Assembly: GCF_019903425.1 (NCBI RefSeq)
Contig: NZ_JACHUZ010000013.1
Location: 1,272,285 to 1,336,284 of the forward strand
DNA length: 64,000 bases
DNA from: Vreelandella halophila
GTDB lineage: Bacteria > Pseudomonadota > Gammaproteobacteria > Pseudomonadales > Oleiphilaceae
Direction of reading: 5' to 3'
Position numbers and translations under genes: made by a program. Below are positions 45,344 through 54,212 of this stretch, in pieces (positions within the stretch are counted from its first letter, which is position 1; every line of letters begins with the position of its first letter). The notes under the pieces were generated by a model. The model had not been told where the DNA came from, made no database searches, and saw nothing but the letters and a program-made list of their open reading frames with translations.

Positions 45344-46252
45344 ATGAGTCACGAACCCACTGAGGTCCGGTTCCATGTTGAGGGCGACGCGTTGGCCGGC
45401 TGGTGGTTCCAGCCTGCAATGCCCGCCCGTACTCCCTGCCCCTGTATTGTGATGGCCCATGGTCTCGGCGGTACCCGGGATGCCGGGCTCGTGCCCTATG
45501 CACGGACTTTCGTGGAGGCAGGGTTTGCCGTACTGCTGTTTGATTACCGGCATTTCGGGGCAAGTGAGGGGGAGCCGCGCCAGCTTGTCTCCGTCCGGGG
45601 CCAGCTTGCGGACTGGCAGGGCGCCATTGATTTCGCCCGCCAACAGCAGGGCATAGACCCGCAGCGCATCGCGCTTTGGGGATCGTCGTTTTCCGGTGGC
45701 CATGTGCTGGTGGCTGCGGCCCGTGATGGCGGTGTTGCAGCCGTTTCAGCCCAGGGCCCGATGATGGATGGCCTGGCTGCCGTTCTGAATGTGGTCGGTT
45801 ATGCCGGCATCGGCGGTATTCTACGTCTGAGCACGCTGGCACTCAGGGACCAGGTCCGTGCCCTGATGGGGAGCGCTCCCCTGTACGCCCCCATCGTGGG
45901 CCGCCCGGGCGAAACGGCGGCCATGGCCACAGGGGATGCGTATGACGGTTACCGGGCCATTGCACCCCCGGACTGGCGCAATGAGCTGGCGGCGAGGCTG
46001 GCACTGCAGCTGCCGCTTTATCGCCCGCTGCGCCATGCGCGCCGTCTGCCGTGCCCGGCTCTGATCCAGGTCTGCGGCCGCGATTCCGTCGCGCCCCCGG
46101 AGGCGGCGGAGAAAGCCGCGAGCAGAGCCGGAGGCAAGGCGGAACTTCGCCGTTACGAGGACCTGGGGCACTTCGATATCTACGTGGGGGAGGGGTTTGA
46201 GCGCTCCTGCGCGGATCAGGTGGATTTCTTCCAGCGCCATCTTCTGTCATGA
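45344..46252 (+). CDS. Alpha/beta hydrolase family protein
   Basis: This 302-residue soluble hydrolase has the oxyanion region MAHGLGGTRD and nucleophile elbow GSSFSGG. A late Asp (CGRDSVAPPEAA) and His (DLGHFDIYVG) complete a catalytic triad. It resembles dienelactone-hydrolase/DltE-like peptidase-esterases. It follows dctM by 24 bases and may act on the imported compound. The stop overlaps the hybrid kinase start by four bases. Confidence 0.82.
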   Translation: MSHEPTEVRFHVEGDALAGWWFQPAMPARTPCPCIVMAHGLGGTRDAGLVPYARTFVEAGFAVLLFDYRHFGASEGEPRQLVSVRGQLADWQGAIDFARQQQGIDPQRIALWGSSFSGGHVLVAAARDGGVAAVSAQGPMMDGLAAVLNVVGYAGIGGILRLSTLALRDQVRALMGSAPLYAPIVGRPGETAAMATGDAYDGYRAIAPPDWRNELAARLALQLPLYRPLRHARRLPCPALIQVCGRDSVAPPEAAEKAASRAGGKAELRRYEDLGHFDIYVGEGFERSCADQVDFFQRHLLS

Positions 46253-49089
46253 AAGAAGCCCCGATCCCGGATAACGAACCGGAGCGCCAGGCCGCGCTGG
46301 ATGAATACGAGCTTCTCTGCGAGAGCTCGGAGGAGTGGTTCGACGACATCGTCGCCGTTGCTGCCGAGGTCTGCGGTAGTGAAATGGCCATGGTCAATCT
46401 GCTCGACCAGGACCAACAGCTGTTCAAGGCTGCGGTGGGGGTGAACCGCGAACACTTCATTCCGGAGCGCTCTTCCTCGTTCTGTGGCCATGCCATCATC
46501 CAGACCGATGTTTTCGAGATCCCGGATGCCAGCGAGGATGAGCGCTTCCATGACAATCCCTGGACGCTGGAGCATGGCGTTCGCTTCTATGCCGGTGTGC
46601 CCCTGGTCAACGAGGATGGCTATGCACTCGGGACCATCTGTGTCCTGGACCGTCATGCGCGCCACCTGGATGAACGCCAGAAGGAATCGCTGAAGTCTCT
46701 CGCGCGCGTGATCATGAAGCACATCGAGACCCGGCGTGCCGAGACATTCGGGTGGCGGATCAGTGAACTGATCCAGAAGAGTGATGATTTTGTGGCCATG
46801 GTGGATGCTACAACGTTCACGGTGCTCTACATCAATGACGGACTGGCGGATCTTGTAGGGACTGACACCGACCGGCAGACGCTCAAGAAACTGCCGATCA
46901 GTGGCATCTTCCCCTCGCTGACACCGGATCGGCTGGCGGAATACGCGGCCCTTTCTCCGGGGCATGAGTCCGTGGACCTGCCCTCGGAGCCCCTGAGAGG
47001 GGCTGACCGGGAGCATGTGGTGAGCCTTCGGGTCACGCCTTCCCGGGTCCGGGAGCGTCCGGTATTGCTCTTGCTGGCCGAGGATATGGAGGCGCTTCTC
47101 TCCAGCCGCGAACGCGAGGAACAGGCTGCCAGTGAGGTCCGACGGCTGGCACTGGTCGCCCGCAAGACCGACAACCCGGTGATTATCACCGATGCGGATG
47201 ATCGTATCGAATGGGTTAACCCGAGCTTTGAGTCACTGGCCGGCTACACCCTGGATGAGGTGCGTGGACTGCGGCCAGGCGGCTTCCTGCAGGGGCCGGA
47301 TACGGATGCCGAAGCCAGGCGACGGATCGCCATTGCCATTGCCCATGGTGAGCCGGTACGCCAGGAGATTCTCAATTACAGTCGCCAGGGCAATACTTAC
47401 TGGCTCGATCTGGATATCCAGCCCGTGCATGATGAAGCGGGACGACTGGTGAATTTCGTAGCCGTCCAGACCAACATCACAAGGCGCAAGGAGCTGGAAC
47501 ACCAGCTGCGCGAGGCCAAGGAGGATGCGGACCGATCCAACCAGGCTAAATCCCAGTTCCTGGCCAACATCAGTCACGAACTGCGGACACCGCTGAACGG
47601 TATTATCGGGATCAGCGAACTGCTCCAGAGGGATCGGGCACGACCGGATGCCGATAACCAGCTGGCGACCCTCAAGGATTCGGCCAATGGCCTTCTGGAG
47701 ATCATCAACGATCTGCTGGATCTGTCCAAGATTGAGGCCCGCAGCCTTGAGCTGGAACTCAGGGCATTTGATCTCGGGCGTCTGCTGCGGAATCTGGAGA
47801 ATCTATTCCGTCCTCAGGCGGACGGTAAGGGCGTTACGCTCCATCTCGATATCCAGGAAGAGGTTCCCCGGCATCTGCACGGGGACGAGCAGAGACTGCG
47901 CCAGGTTCTGATGAATCTGCTCGGCAACGCGCTCAAGTTTACCCAGCAGGGGACGGTCACCCTCTCCATCGAGCCCCGGGCGGCCTTCGGCGATACCTGC
48001 AACCTGGCGTTCTGGGTCACGGACTCCGGCCCCGGTATTGAACCCTCCGCGCGCGATAAGATCTTTGAGCCCTTCGGTCAGGCGGATGCCTCCCTGGCAA
48101 GGCGCTATGGTGGAACCGGGCTGGGGCTGACCATCTGTCAGCGCCTGGTGGAGCTGATGGGGGGCAGCATTCAGGTGGATAGCGTCGAGGGGCAGGGGGC
48201 CACCTTCTCGTTCGTGTTGCCACTGCTGGTGGCGTCCGAAACGGAGGTCCGCCGCCTGGATGAGGACCAGGGGGATGTACGTGTGGAGTCCTTCGCTGGT
48301 GAACCCAGTGTGCTGCTGGTGGATGACAATCCGGTCAATCGCCATGTCGGAGAAGCCATGCTCGGGGAGCTGGGCATGCAGGTAACCAGTTGCCAGGATG
48401 GGGCCAGTGCGCTTGACGCGTTTGCAGGCAGCGTTTTTGACCTGGTTCTGCTGGATATCCAGATGCCGGACATGAATGGCTATGATGTGGCGATCCGGAT
48501 GCGGGATCTGGATGCCAGCCACCAGCGCCACACGCCCCTGGTGGCGGTGACGGCGCACAGTGCGCCGGACCTGGACAGCCGGCAGGCCGGGTTCATGGAC
48601 GGCTACCTGACCAAGCCCCTGACGTTCCAGGGGCTTTACCGGATGCTGGCCCGGTGGCTGGATGACGGGGAACACCCGGCCACTGGCTCCACAGTGGATG
48701 AAACGGTTTCGGGGAACAAGCCGGAATCGGGCAGCTCGTTGGCGGATGAACCCATGGTGGACCGGGATCTGGTCCTGCGGAACCTGGGCGGCAACCCGCG
48801 CCTTATGGACACGCTCAAGGATCTGTTTGAGCAGCAGCATGAGCAGTATCTGGAGGCAATCACCTCAACCCATGGCGAGCGCGACGCCGCCGCCCTGGCC
48901 GAAGCGGCGCACGGATTGAAGGGGGCGGTTGGGTACTTCACCGCCGGGTGGCTATGGCAGGCCGTTTCGGATATGGAAAAAGAAGCCCGCGGCGGCAGCC
49001 TGCCGGACAGCGCAACGCTCTCCGAGCTTGATCAGGCCGTGCGTGAGATGGCCCGGGAGATCCGCAACCTCAGTCCGGATCAATCGTGA
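46249..49089 (+). CDS. Hybrid sensor histidine kinase: GAF-PAS-PAS-HisKA-HATPase-REC-Hpt
   Basis: This 946-residue cytoplasmic phosphorelay protein has no membrane helix. A GAF domain (about 25-165) precedes two PAS domains (about 175-410). The kinase core has the phospho-histidine His443 in NISHELRTPLNG and a catalytic domain with DSGPGIE and GGTGLGLTICQ. A receiver follows with Asp736 in LVLLDIQMP, then a C-terminal Hpt with His888 in AAHGLKGAVG. It can run a full internal His-Asp-His relay, and the Hpt could phosphorylate a separate receiver such as that of the convergent PP2C protein. Its 3' end overlaps that gene by 20 bases. Confidence 0.92.
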   Translation: MKEAPIPDNEPERQAALDEYELLCESSEEWFDDIVAVAAEVCGSEMAMVNLLDQDQQLFKAAVGVNREHFIPERSSSFCGHAIIQTDVFEIPDASEDERFHDNPWTLEHGVRFYAGVPLVNEDGYALGTICVLDRHARHLDERQKESLKSLARVIMKHIETRRAETFGWRISELIQKSDDFVAMVDATTFTVLYINDGLADLVGTDTDRQTLKKLPISGIFPSLTPDRLAEYAALSPGHESVDLPSEPLRGADREHVVSLRVTPSRVRERPVLLLLAEDMEALLSSREREEQAASEVRRLALVARKTDNPVIITDADDRIEWVNPSFESLAGYTLDEVRGLRPGGFLQGPDTDAEARRRIAIAIAHGEPVRQEILNYSRQGNTYWLDLDIQPVHDEAGRLVNFVAVQTNITRRKELEHQLREAKEDADRSNQAKSQFLANISHELRTPLNGIIGISELLQRDRARPDADNQLATLKDSANGLLEIINDLLDLSKIEARSLELELRAFDLGRLLRNLENLFRPQADGKGVTLHLDIQEEVPRHLHGDEQRLRQVLMNLLGNALKFTQQGTVTLSIEPRAAFGDTCNLAFWVTDSGPGIEPSARDKIFEPFGQADASLARRYGGTGLGLTICQRLVELMGGSIQVDSVEGQGATFSFVLPLLVASETEVRRLDEDQGDVRVESFAGEPSVLLVDDNPVNRHVGEAMLGELGMQVTSCQDGASALDAFAGSVFDLVLLDIQMPDMNGYDVAIRMRDLDASHQRHTPLVAVTAHSAPDLDSRQAGFMDGYLTKPLTFQGLYRMLARWLDDGEHPATGSTVDETVSGNKPESGSSLADEPMVDRDLVLRNLGGNPRLMDTLKDLFEQQHEQYLEAITSTHGERDAAALAEAAHGLKGAVGYFTAGWLWQAVSDMEKEARGGSLPDSATLSELDQAVREMAREIRNLSPDQS

Positions 49090-50800
49090 ACTCAACCTCG
49101 ACGCTGGCGCCGTTATCCAGGAAGCGGATGCGGTCGGCCAGGCTCGCGACCACGCGGATGCCGCGCCCATAGGCGTGGGTCGCCACTTCATCCGCGGAAT
49201 CCATTGACGAGAAGCCGGTGGTGTCGAATCCCGGGCCGCTGTCCATGACCATCAGCCTCAGGGCATTGCGGTTGTGGTGCTGGCTGCGGGTGGCCAGGAT
49301 CTTGATGAAGCCTTCATTCAGTGCACCCAGGCGTTCCTGGCGTTCCTGCACATAGTGGTCAAATCCCTGGTCCGTCTTACTGCTGGAATCCATCCCGAGA
49401 AGGCCATGGTCCACGGCATTGTTGAGAAGCTCCGTCAGGACCACGAACGCTTTCTGGCGCAGGCGCCGGTCGAGCCGGAGGTTTTCCATTACCTGGTTGA
49501 CGGTTGGAACGATTTCCGTCCGGCGGATATCGGATCCCCGCAGCTCGAGCCGGAAGTCCCAACCCGCCATGCTGCCCTCATCGCCGCTGATCTCCAGTGG
49601 CTGGTCGATGCCGTCTTCATTGGAAAAAGGCACCTCCAGGGGCGCGTCCACGGCCAGGGCCAGCATGGACTGGTCATCGTCAGGCAGCCTGTTGCCCCGG
49701 AACCGGGAGAGCGCATCGGTGACCGATTCCACAAGGCTGTACTCCTTGCTGCAGCCAGTCAGTACGGATTCAAGGCGGGTGCTGCCGAACATCTCGTTAT
49801 CCGCGTTGCGCGCCTCCACCAGTCCGTCGGTGCAGGCAAAGAAGCGGTCGTCGACATTGACCGTGCAGAGCTGGGCGGTGTCGTCAAAATCCCGGTCATC
49901 CAGCACGCCCAGCGGCGGGTGGGCTGATGGGATGCGGTGGCGGATGGCGCCCTCCGGGCACAGTACATACCCCTGTGGGCAGGCCCCGTTCCAGGCAATC
50001 AGGGCATGGCGCTGCGGGTTGATCAGTACCACAGTCGCTGCCAGGAAATGGTTGGGGGGCAGCCGTGCCCGCAGGCGCTGATTGATCTGGCGTACGATGG
50101 AGGCCACGCCATAGCCACGCCGGCTCATCTGGTAGAAGATTTCCATGGCCGGCATCAGGGTGATGGCGGCCGGAAGACCATGGCCGGTGGCATCGGCCAT
50201 CAACGCATAGGTGTTGCCGGAGTGAGAGTTGACGGTTGATATGACGTCGCCGCTGAACTGCTCCAGGGAGCGGATGGATTGATGGATCCGGGTGTCCGAC
50301 GTGGTGTAGTTCTGCATGATCCGGTCGATCATCTGCTGCGCGAGGTCATTCTCCGCGCGGCTGTGCCGGTAGTAGCTTGAGAGCTCGGTATTGCGGCTTT
50401 CGAGCTCGCGCTGCAGGTTGGTGACGCGCTGGGAGCTGCGCACTTTCGCGGCCAGGATCGGGAAGCTGATGGGCTTGGTCAGGTAGTAGTCGGCACCTGT
50501 GTTCAGTCCGGCAGCCTGGTCCTGTTCTTCATTGTTGGAAGAGACCATCATGACGGGAACCCACCGTTGTTCCATCATCCCCTTGATATGCCGGCAGGCT
50601 TCCATCCCGTCCATGACCGGCATCTTGACGTCCAGAATGACCAGGTCCGGGAATTCCCTGGAGCAAGTCTCAACCGCCTCACGTCCGTTTTTGGCGACCA
50701 GCACGCGGTGCCCTTCCTCTTCCAGGTAGGACTGCAGGAGCTGTCGGCTGAGAAGGTCGTCTTCTGCAACCAGTATGGTCAGTTCCGACGGGTCTTCCAT
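49070..50800 (-). CDS. Response regulator with PP2C phosphatase and HATPase domains (HsbR/RsbU-like)
   Basis: This 576-residue protein has an N-terminal receiver (acidic pair E14/D15, Asp57 in LVILDVKMP, conserved Lys in YYLTKP) and a coiled linker. A SpoIIE/PP2C phosphatase domain follows (ADATGHGLPAAIT, FACTDGLVEARN, DDQSMLALAV), then a C-terminal RsbW-type ATPase (LTELLNNAVDHG, DSGPGF, GRGIRVV). This matches HsbR-like partner-switching regulators, where phosphatase and kinase activities control a STAS anti-anti-sigma factor. The STAS gene lies three bases upstream on the same strand and is the obvious partner. Confidence 0.9.
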   Translation of the reverse strand: MEDPSELTILVAEDDLLSRQLLQSYLEEEGHRVLVAKNGREAVETCSREFPDLVILDVKMPVMDGMEACRHIKGMMEQRWVPVMMVSSNNEEQDQAAGLNTGADYYLTKPISFPILAAKVRSSQRVTNLQRELESRNTELSSYYRHSRAENDLAQQMIDRIMQNYTTSDTRIHQSIRSLEQFSGDVISTVNSHSGNTYALMADATGHGLPAAITLMPAMEIFYQMSRRGYGVASIVRQINQRLRARLPPNHFLAATVVLINPQRHALIAWNGACPQGYVLCPEGAIRHRIPSAHPPLGVLDDRDFDDTAQLCTVNVDDRFFACTDGLVEARNADNEMFGSTRLESVLTGCSKEYSLVESVTDALSRFRGNRLPDDDQSMLALAVDAPLEVPFSNEDGIDQPLEISGDEGSMAGWDFRLELRGSDIRRTEIVPTVNQVMENLRLDRRLRQKAFVVLTELLNNAVDHGLLGMDSSSKTDQGFDHYVQERQERLGALNEGFIKILATRSQHHNRNALRLMVMDSGPGFDTTGFSSMDSADEVATHAYGRGIRVVASLADRIRFLDNGASVEVEFTIDPD

Positions 50801-50803
50801 GGA

Positions 50804-51118
50804 TCAGTCAATGAAGCGGAACATGCGCTGGAAGTGCGCGATCTCCAGGATCTCCTGCACAACGCCGGTGGCGCCCCGGATCAGGATCTCGATGCTGCGG
50901 TCCTGGGCCTTCTCGCGCAGCAGCAGCAGGGTGCCAAGAGCGGCACTGTCCAGATAATCCAGTTTGCTGAGGTCGAGCACAATGTATTTGGCTCCGGGAG
51001 TATCGAGCGCTTCCGTCTGCTTGGGCTTGAACTCACTGTAGGCGTTGAAGTCGAACTGGCCCGAGAGGCTCAGTGTGACAGTGCCTTCACCATCGTCGTG
51101 TTTTTCAATACTGAACAT
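50804..51118 (-). CDS. STAS-domain anti-anti-sigma factor (HsbA/RsbV-like)
   Basis: This 104-residue STAS protein has the phosphorylatable Ser58 in LDYLDSAALGTLLLL. It would be phosphorylated by the HATPase domain and dephosphorylated by the PP2C domain of the protein encoded next to it, toggling an anti-sigma or diguanylate cyclase partner. It ends three bases before the next start, so expression is tightly linked. The downstream target is not in the window. Confidence 0.92.
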   Translation of the reverse strand: MFSIEKHDDGEGTVTLSLSGQFDFNAYSEFKPKQTEALDTPGAKYIVLDLSKLDYLDSAALGTLLLLREKAQDRSIEILIRGATGVVQEILEIAHFQRMFRFID

Positions 51119-51140
51119 GGGGCAATGTCCTTCGTTGGGG

Positions 51141-52355
51141 TCAGAACAGGTCCACGCTGCCCTCGGACATGGAGTCCTGGGTCAGCGTGTTGTCTCGGAT
51201 GCGTGATTGCTCGTCGCGCGCACGTTCAACTTCATCCGCCAGTTCGCGCAGCCAGTTTTCCGGCGCCAGCTCCGTCTGCCCGCGGATGCGGATGACTGAA
51301 TCGTCCACCAGTGCCAGCCGTTCATTCACGCGCTGGAGAATCTGATCGACCATGTCTTGGAACTGCATTTTGCGGACGCCGGTGTTTACATCCTCGCTGA
51401 CGGTCTCGGCGATACCGGCCAGCTCGTTGGCCGCATTGTTGCGCGAGGCGTCCAGCGTGCGGATCTCTTCCATCAGTGATTCGACGGATTTCTTCGACTG
51501 CAGGGCAAAGTTCATATCCTGGGAGGCCACCTCGTTGATCGACTTCTCGGCATGCGTGACCAGGTCCTGGACAGCGGAGACGTTGCGGCGGATGTCCTCA
51601 TTGAACTGCTGCGAACGGCTGGAGAGGTTCTGAACCTCTTGGGCCACCACCGCAAAGCCGCGACCCGCTTCGCCGGCCCGGGCGGCCTCGATAGCGGCGT
51701 TGATCGCGAGCAGGTTGGTCTGGCCGGCGATGCTGTCCATTTCGCCCAGGTTGCCGTCAATCTTCTGCACTTCGTTCGTGATCTGGCCCATGGTGTCCAC
51801 CAGCTCCACGGAGATCCGGCTGGTCTCGACGATGGTGTTGACGAAGTTCTCCAGCACCGAGGTGACATCCTGGACCATCCGTTCGAAGGTAACCTCACCC
51901 TCATCGTCGTTGCCGGTCACCGAGTCGCTGGCTGACAGCATGCGCCGGATGACCTCATCCTGGGTTTCCAGGTGGGACTGCAACCGGAAGAAGAGATTCA
52001 TCATGTCTGGAACCGAATCGTCCAGAAGCCCCTTGAGCTGGCCGGTATCGGTGCGTACCCGGTCAAGGTTGTCCTGATAGGTGGCGAGGATGTCATGGAG
52101 CCGTTCCTGGAAGCTGCTGAACTGGTCGCTCAGGGCAGCATGGGCCTGTTCCACCTGGGTGTCACGCCCCTGTTTCAGTGTCCAGACACCGAGTACGCCC
52201 ACGCCGGCAACACCCAGCACAGTGAGACTGACCGCCGCAATGGCGGGCACGCCAAGAAAGAACCAGTGCAGCCACGGCACCACGATGGCCAGGCCCACGG
52301 ACAGAACAATCGGAGGTGAGGCAATGTGAGCAGGCTTACTACGCATTTCGGGCAT
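51141..52355 (-). CDS. Methyl-accepting chemotaxis-like protein without a periplasmic sensor domain
   Basis: This 404-residue protein has two closely spaced helices (about 14-60) with almost no periplasmic loop, a helical segment, and a signalling core whose hairpin tip reads [31 protein letters not shown]. The core is shorter than in classical Tsr/Tar receptors and there is no obvious HAMP. It may sense membrane or cytoplasmic cues, or serve as a signalling scaffold. It lies 22 bases before the STAS gene on the same strand, suggesting a three-gene operon with the partner switch. Confidence 0.85.
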   Translation of the reverse strand: MPEMRSKPAHIASPPIVLSVGLAIVVPWLHWFFLGVPAIAAVSLTVLGVAGVGVLGVWTLKQGRDTQVEQAHAALSDQFSSFQERLHDILATYQDNLDRVRTDTGQLKGLLDDSVPDMMNLFFRLQSHLETQDEVIRRMLSASDSVTGNDDEGEVTFERMVQDVTSVLENFVNTIVETSRISVELVDTMGQITNEVQKIDGNLGEMDSIAGQTNLLAINAAIEAARAGEAGRGFAVVAQEVQNLSSRSQQFNEDIRRNVSAVQDLVTHAEKSINEVASQDMNFALQSKKSVESLMEEIRTLDASRNNAANELAGIAETVSEDVNTGVRKMQFQDMVDQILQRVNERLALVDDSVIRIRGQTELAPENWLRELADEVERARDEQSRIRDNTLTQDSMSEGSVDLF

Positions 52356-52526
52356 TACGCCACCATCCCGTGCATTGGATCAGTCTGGATGTCATGATTG
52401 ACAGGCTTTTTCAGAGTCACCTGAGACAAGCTTATGCGGTCCTGCGGCTGGGTCAAACGGAAATACCGTGGATTGCCCTACCGGGGGCTGCGCGTATTGT
52501 TCAACTTTCGTTCAGGATCAGTCTGG

Positions 52527-53555
52527 ATGCCGCAGCACGACAGTGCCACCCATCCCGGTTGGGACCGCGATGCGGTTGTTGCCTCGCTTCCGCCGTTCAG
52601 CTTCTCGCAGACCCCGGAGCCGGATGCCACAGTCGCCGCCTACCAGGCGTTCTACCGTCTTGAGCCTGGCCCTGAGTTTCCGTCAGTCCGCCACCATCTG
52701 GGCTGGATACGGGCAGCGGGTTACCGGATCGCTACCCACTATTACGAGCAGCCGGGCGCCCACGGAACCGTTTTTCTTTTCCATGGTTACTTTGACCATG
52801 CCGGTCTCTATACCCGCATGATCCGTTACTGCCTCGGGCTGGGGCTGAATGTGCTGATCTATGACCTTCCGGGTCATGGTCTGTCGAGCGGGCGGCCCAC
52901 CGCCATCGGGAGTTTCCGTGAGTACCAGCGGGTTCTGCTCACGGTTCTGGGCCTTTCCCGTGACCATGCGCCCGGGCCCTGGATCGGCGTGGGCCAGAGT
53001 ACCGGTGGTGCCGTTCTGATCGACTACCTGCTTTCCTGCCGTGAAGCCCCGGACGCCATTGCGTTCAGCGGCGTGGTGCTGCTGGCGCCGCTGGTGCGGC
53101 CGGTGGGCTTCAGCAGTGGCAAGTGGCTGCACATGCTGATGAACCCATTCCGCGAAACCTGGAAGCGGGTGTTCACCGCCAACAGCAATGACAGTGAGTT
53201 CGTGCGCTTTCTCAAGGAGCATGATCCGCTGCAGGCGCGGTTCATGGCCATGAACTGGGTGACCGCCCTGAAACGGTGGATTCCGCGTATCGAGGCGGCG
53301 CTGCCGGTGGACTATGATCTCGCTGTCGTCCAGGGCGAGCAGGACATGACCGTGGACTGGCGGCACAACCTGCGGATTCTGCGACGCAAGTTCCGGCGCC
53401 TTCGGCTTTACCAGATCCCCGGGGGCAGGCATCATCTGGTGAACGAAGCGGATCCAATACTGGGCCAGGTCCAGGACGCGGTTGGCGCTGAGATTGAGCG
53501 GGTGCTGGCGGAAGCGGTAGTGCCCGGTATCCATAGAAAGGGGAATGAGGAATGA
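52527..53555 (+). CDS. Alpha/beta hydrolase, lysophospholipase-like
   Basis: From ATG 52527 this is a 342-residue hydrolase. It has an oxyanion turn FLFHGYFDHAGLY, the DLPGHGLSSG motif of monoacylglycerol lipase/lysophospholipase types, nucleophile elbow GVGQSTGG, and the late His in GGRHHLVNE. The frame extends upstream to 52434, but those codons look like non-coding leader, so the internal Met is preferred with moderate confidence. It overlaps the OmpA-like lipoprotein gene by four bases (ATGA). Confidence 0.8.
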   Translation: MPQHDSATHPGWDRDAVVASLPPFSFSQTPEPDATVAAYQAFYRLEPGPEFPSVRHHLGWIRAAGYRIATHYYEQPGAHGTVFLFHGYFDHAGLYTRMIRYCLGLGLNVLIYDLPGHGLSSGRPTAIGSFREYQRVLLTVLGLSRDHAPGPWIGVGQSTGGAVLIDYLLSCREAPDAIAFSGVVLLAPLVRPVGFSSGKWLHMLMNPFRETWKRVFTANSNDSEFVRFLKEHDPLQARFMAMNWVTALKRWIPRIEAALPVDYDLAVVQGEQDMTVDWRHNLRILRRKFRRLRLYQIPGGRHHLVNEADPILGQVQDAVGAEIERVLAEAVVPGIHRKGNEE

Positions 53556-54208
53556 AAAAAACGCTGATGGCTGTTGCTCTGAGCGCCACCATGCTCAGTG
53601 GCTGTGCCACCCAGGACGCCTACACCGGTGAACAGCAGACCTCGAAGACCGTGATCGGCAGTGTCATCGGTGCTGTTGCCGGCGCTGCTACCGGTGCGGC
53701 CACCTCCAGCAAAGGGGATCGGGAGAAAGGCATCATGATCGGCGCCGCCTCGGGCGGGCTGCTCGGTGCTGGTATCGGCCAGTACATGGATCGCCAGGAA
53801 GCGCAGTTGCGCCAACGGCTTGAGGGTACCGGCGTCCGGGTCAAGCGTGATGGCAACAACATCGAGTTGATCATGCCCGGCAACATCACCTTTGATGTGG
53901 ATAAGTCGAACATCCGCTCCTCCTTCTATGATGTGCTGGACTCCGTCGTGATGGTGGTCAAAGAGTTTGACCAGACCGCCATCGCCGTAGGCGGGCATAC
54001 CGATAGCACCGGCAGCTTTGAGTACAACCAACAGCTCAGTGAGAGGCGCGCCCAGTCCGTGGCCCAGTACCTGCTCAACCAGGGCGTGGCCCAGGGGCGT
54101 GTCCATACCACCGGTTATGGCCCGCGCTTCCCCATCGCCAGTAATGATACCGAGCAGGGGCGGCAGCAGAACCGTCGCGTCGAGATTGATCTGATGCCCA
54201 TGGAGTAA
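53552..54208 (+). CDS. OmpA-family lipoprotein (YiaD-like)
   Basis: This 218-residue precursor has a lipobox MLSGC (Cys18). A glycine-zipper region (GSVIGAVAGAATGAAT and ASGGLLGAGIGQ) is followed by a C-terminal OmpA-like peptidoglycan-binding domain (GGHTDSTGSFEYNQQLSERRAQSVAQYL, NRRVEI). It likely anchors the outer membrane to peptidoglycan. It is co-translated with the upstream hydrolase. Confidence 0.92.
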   Translation: MKKTLMAVALSATMLSGCATQDAYTGEQQTSKTVIGSVIGAVAGAATGAATSSKGDREKGIMIGAASGGLLGAGIGQYMDRQEAQLRQRLEGTGVRVKRDGNNIELIMPGNITFDVDKSNIRSSFYDVLDSVVMVVKEFDQTAIAVGGHTDSTGSFEYNQQLSERRAQSVAQYLLNQGVAQGRVHTTGYGPRFPIASNDTEQGRQQNRRVEIDLMPME

Positions 54209-54212
54209 AGCC

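Noticed and set aside
43871-45703. 610-codon minus-strand frame opposite dctM and the hydrolase
   Set aside because: The translation is rich in His, Gln, Arg and Gly with no domain signal, and it spans two genuine genes.
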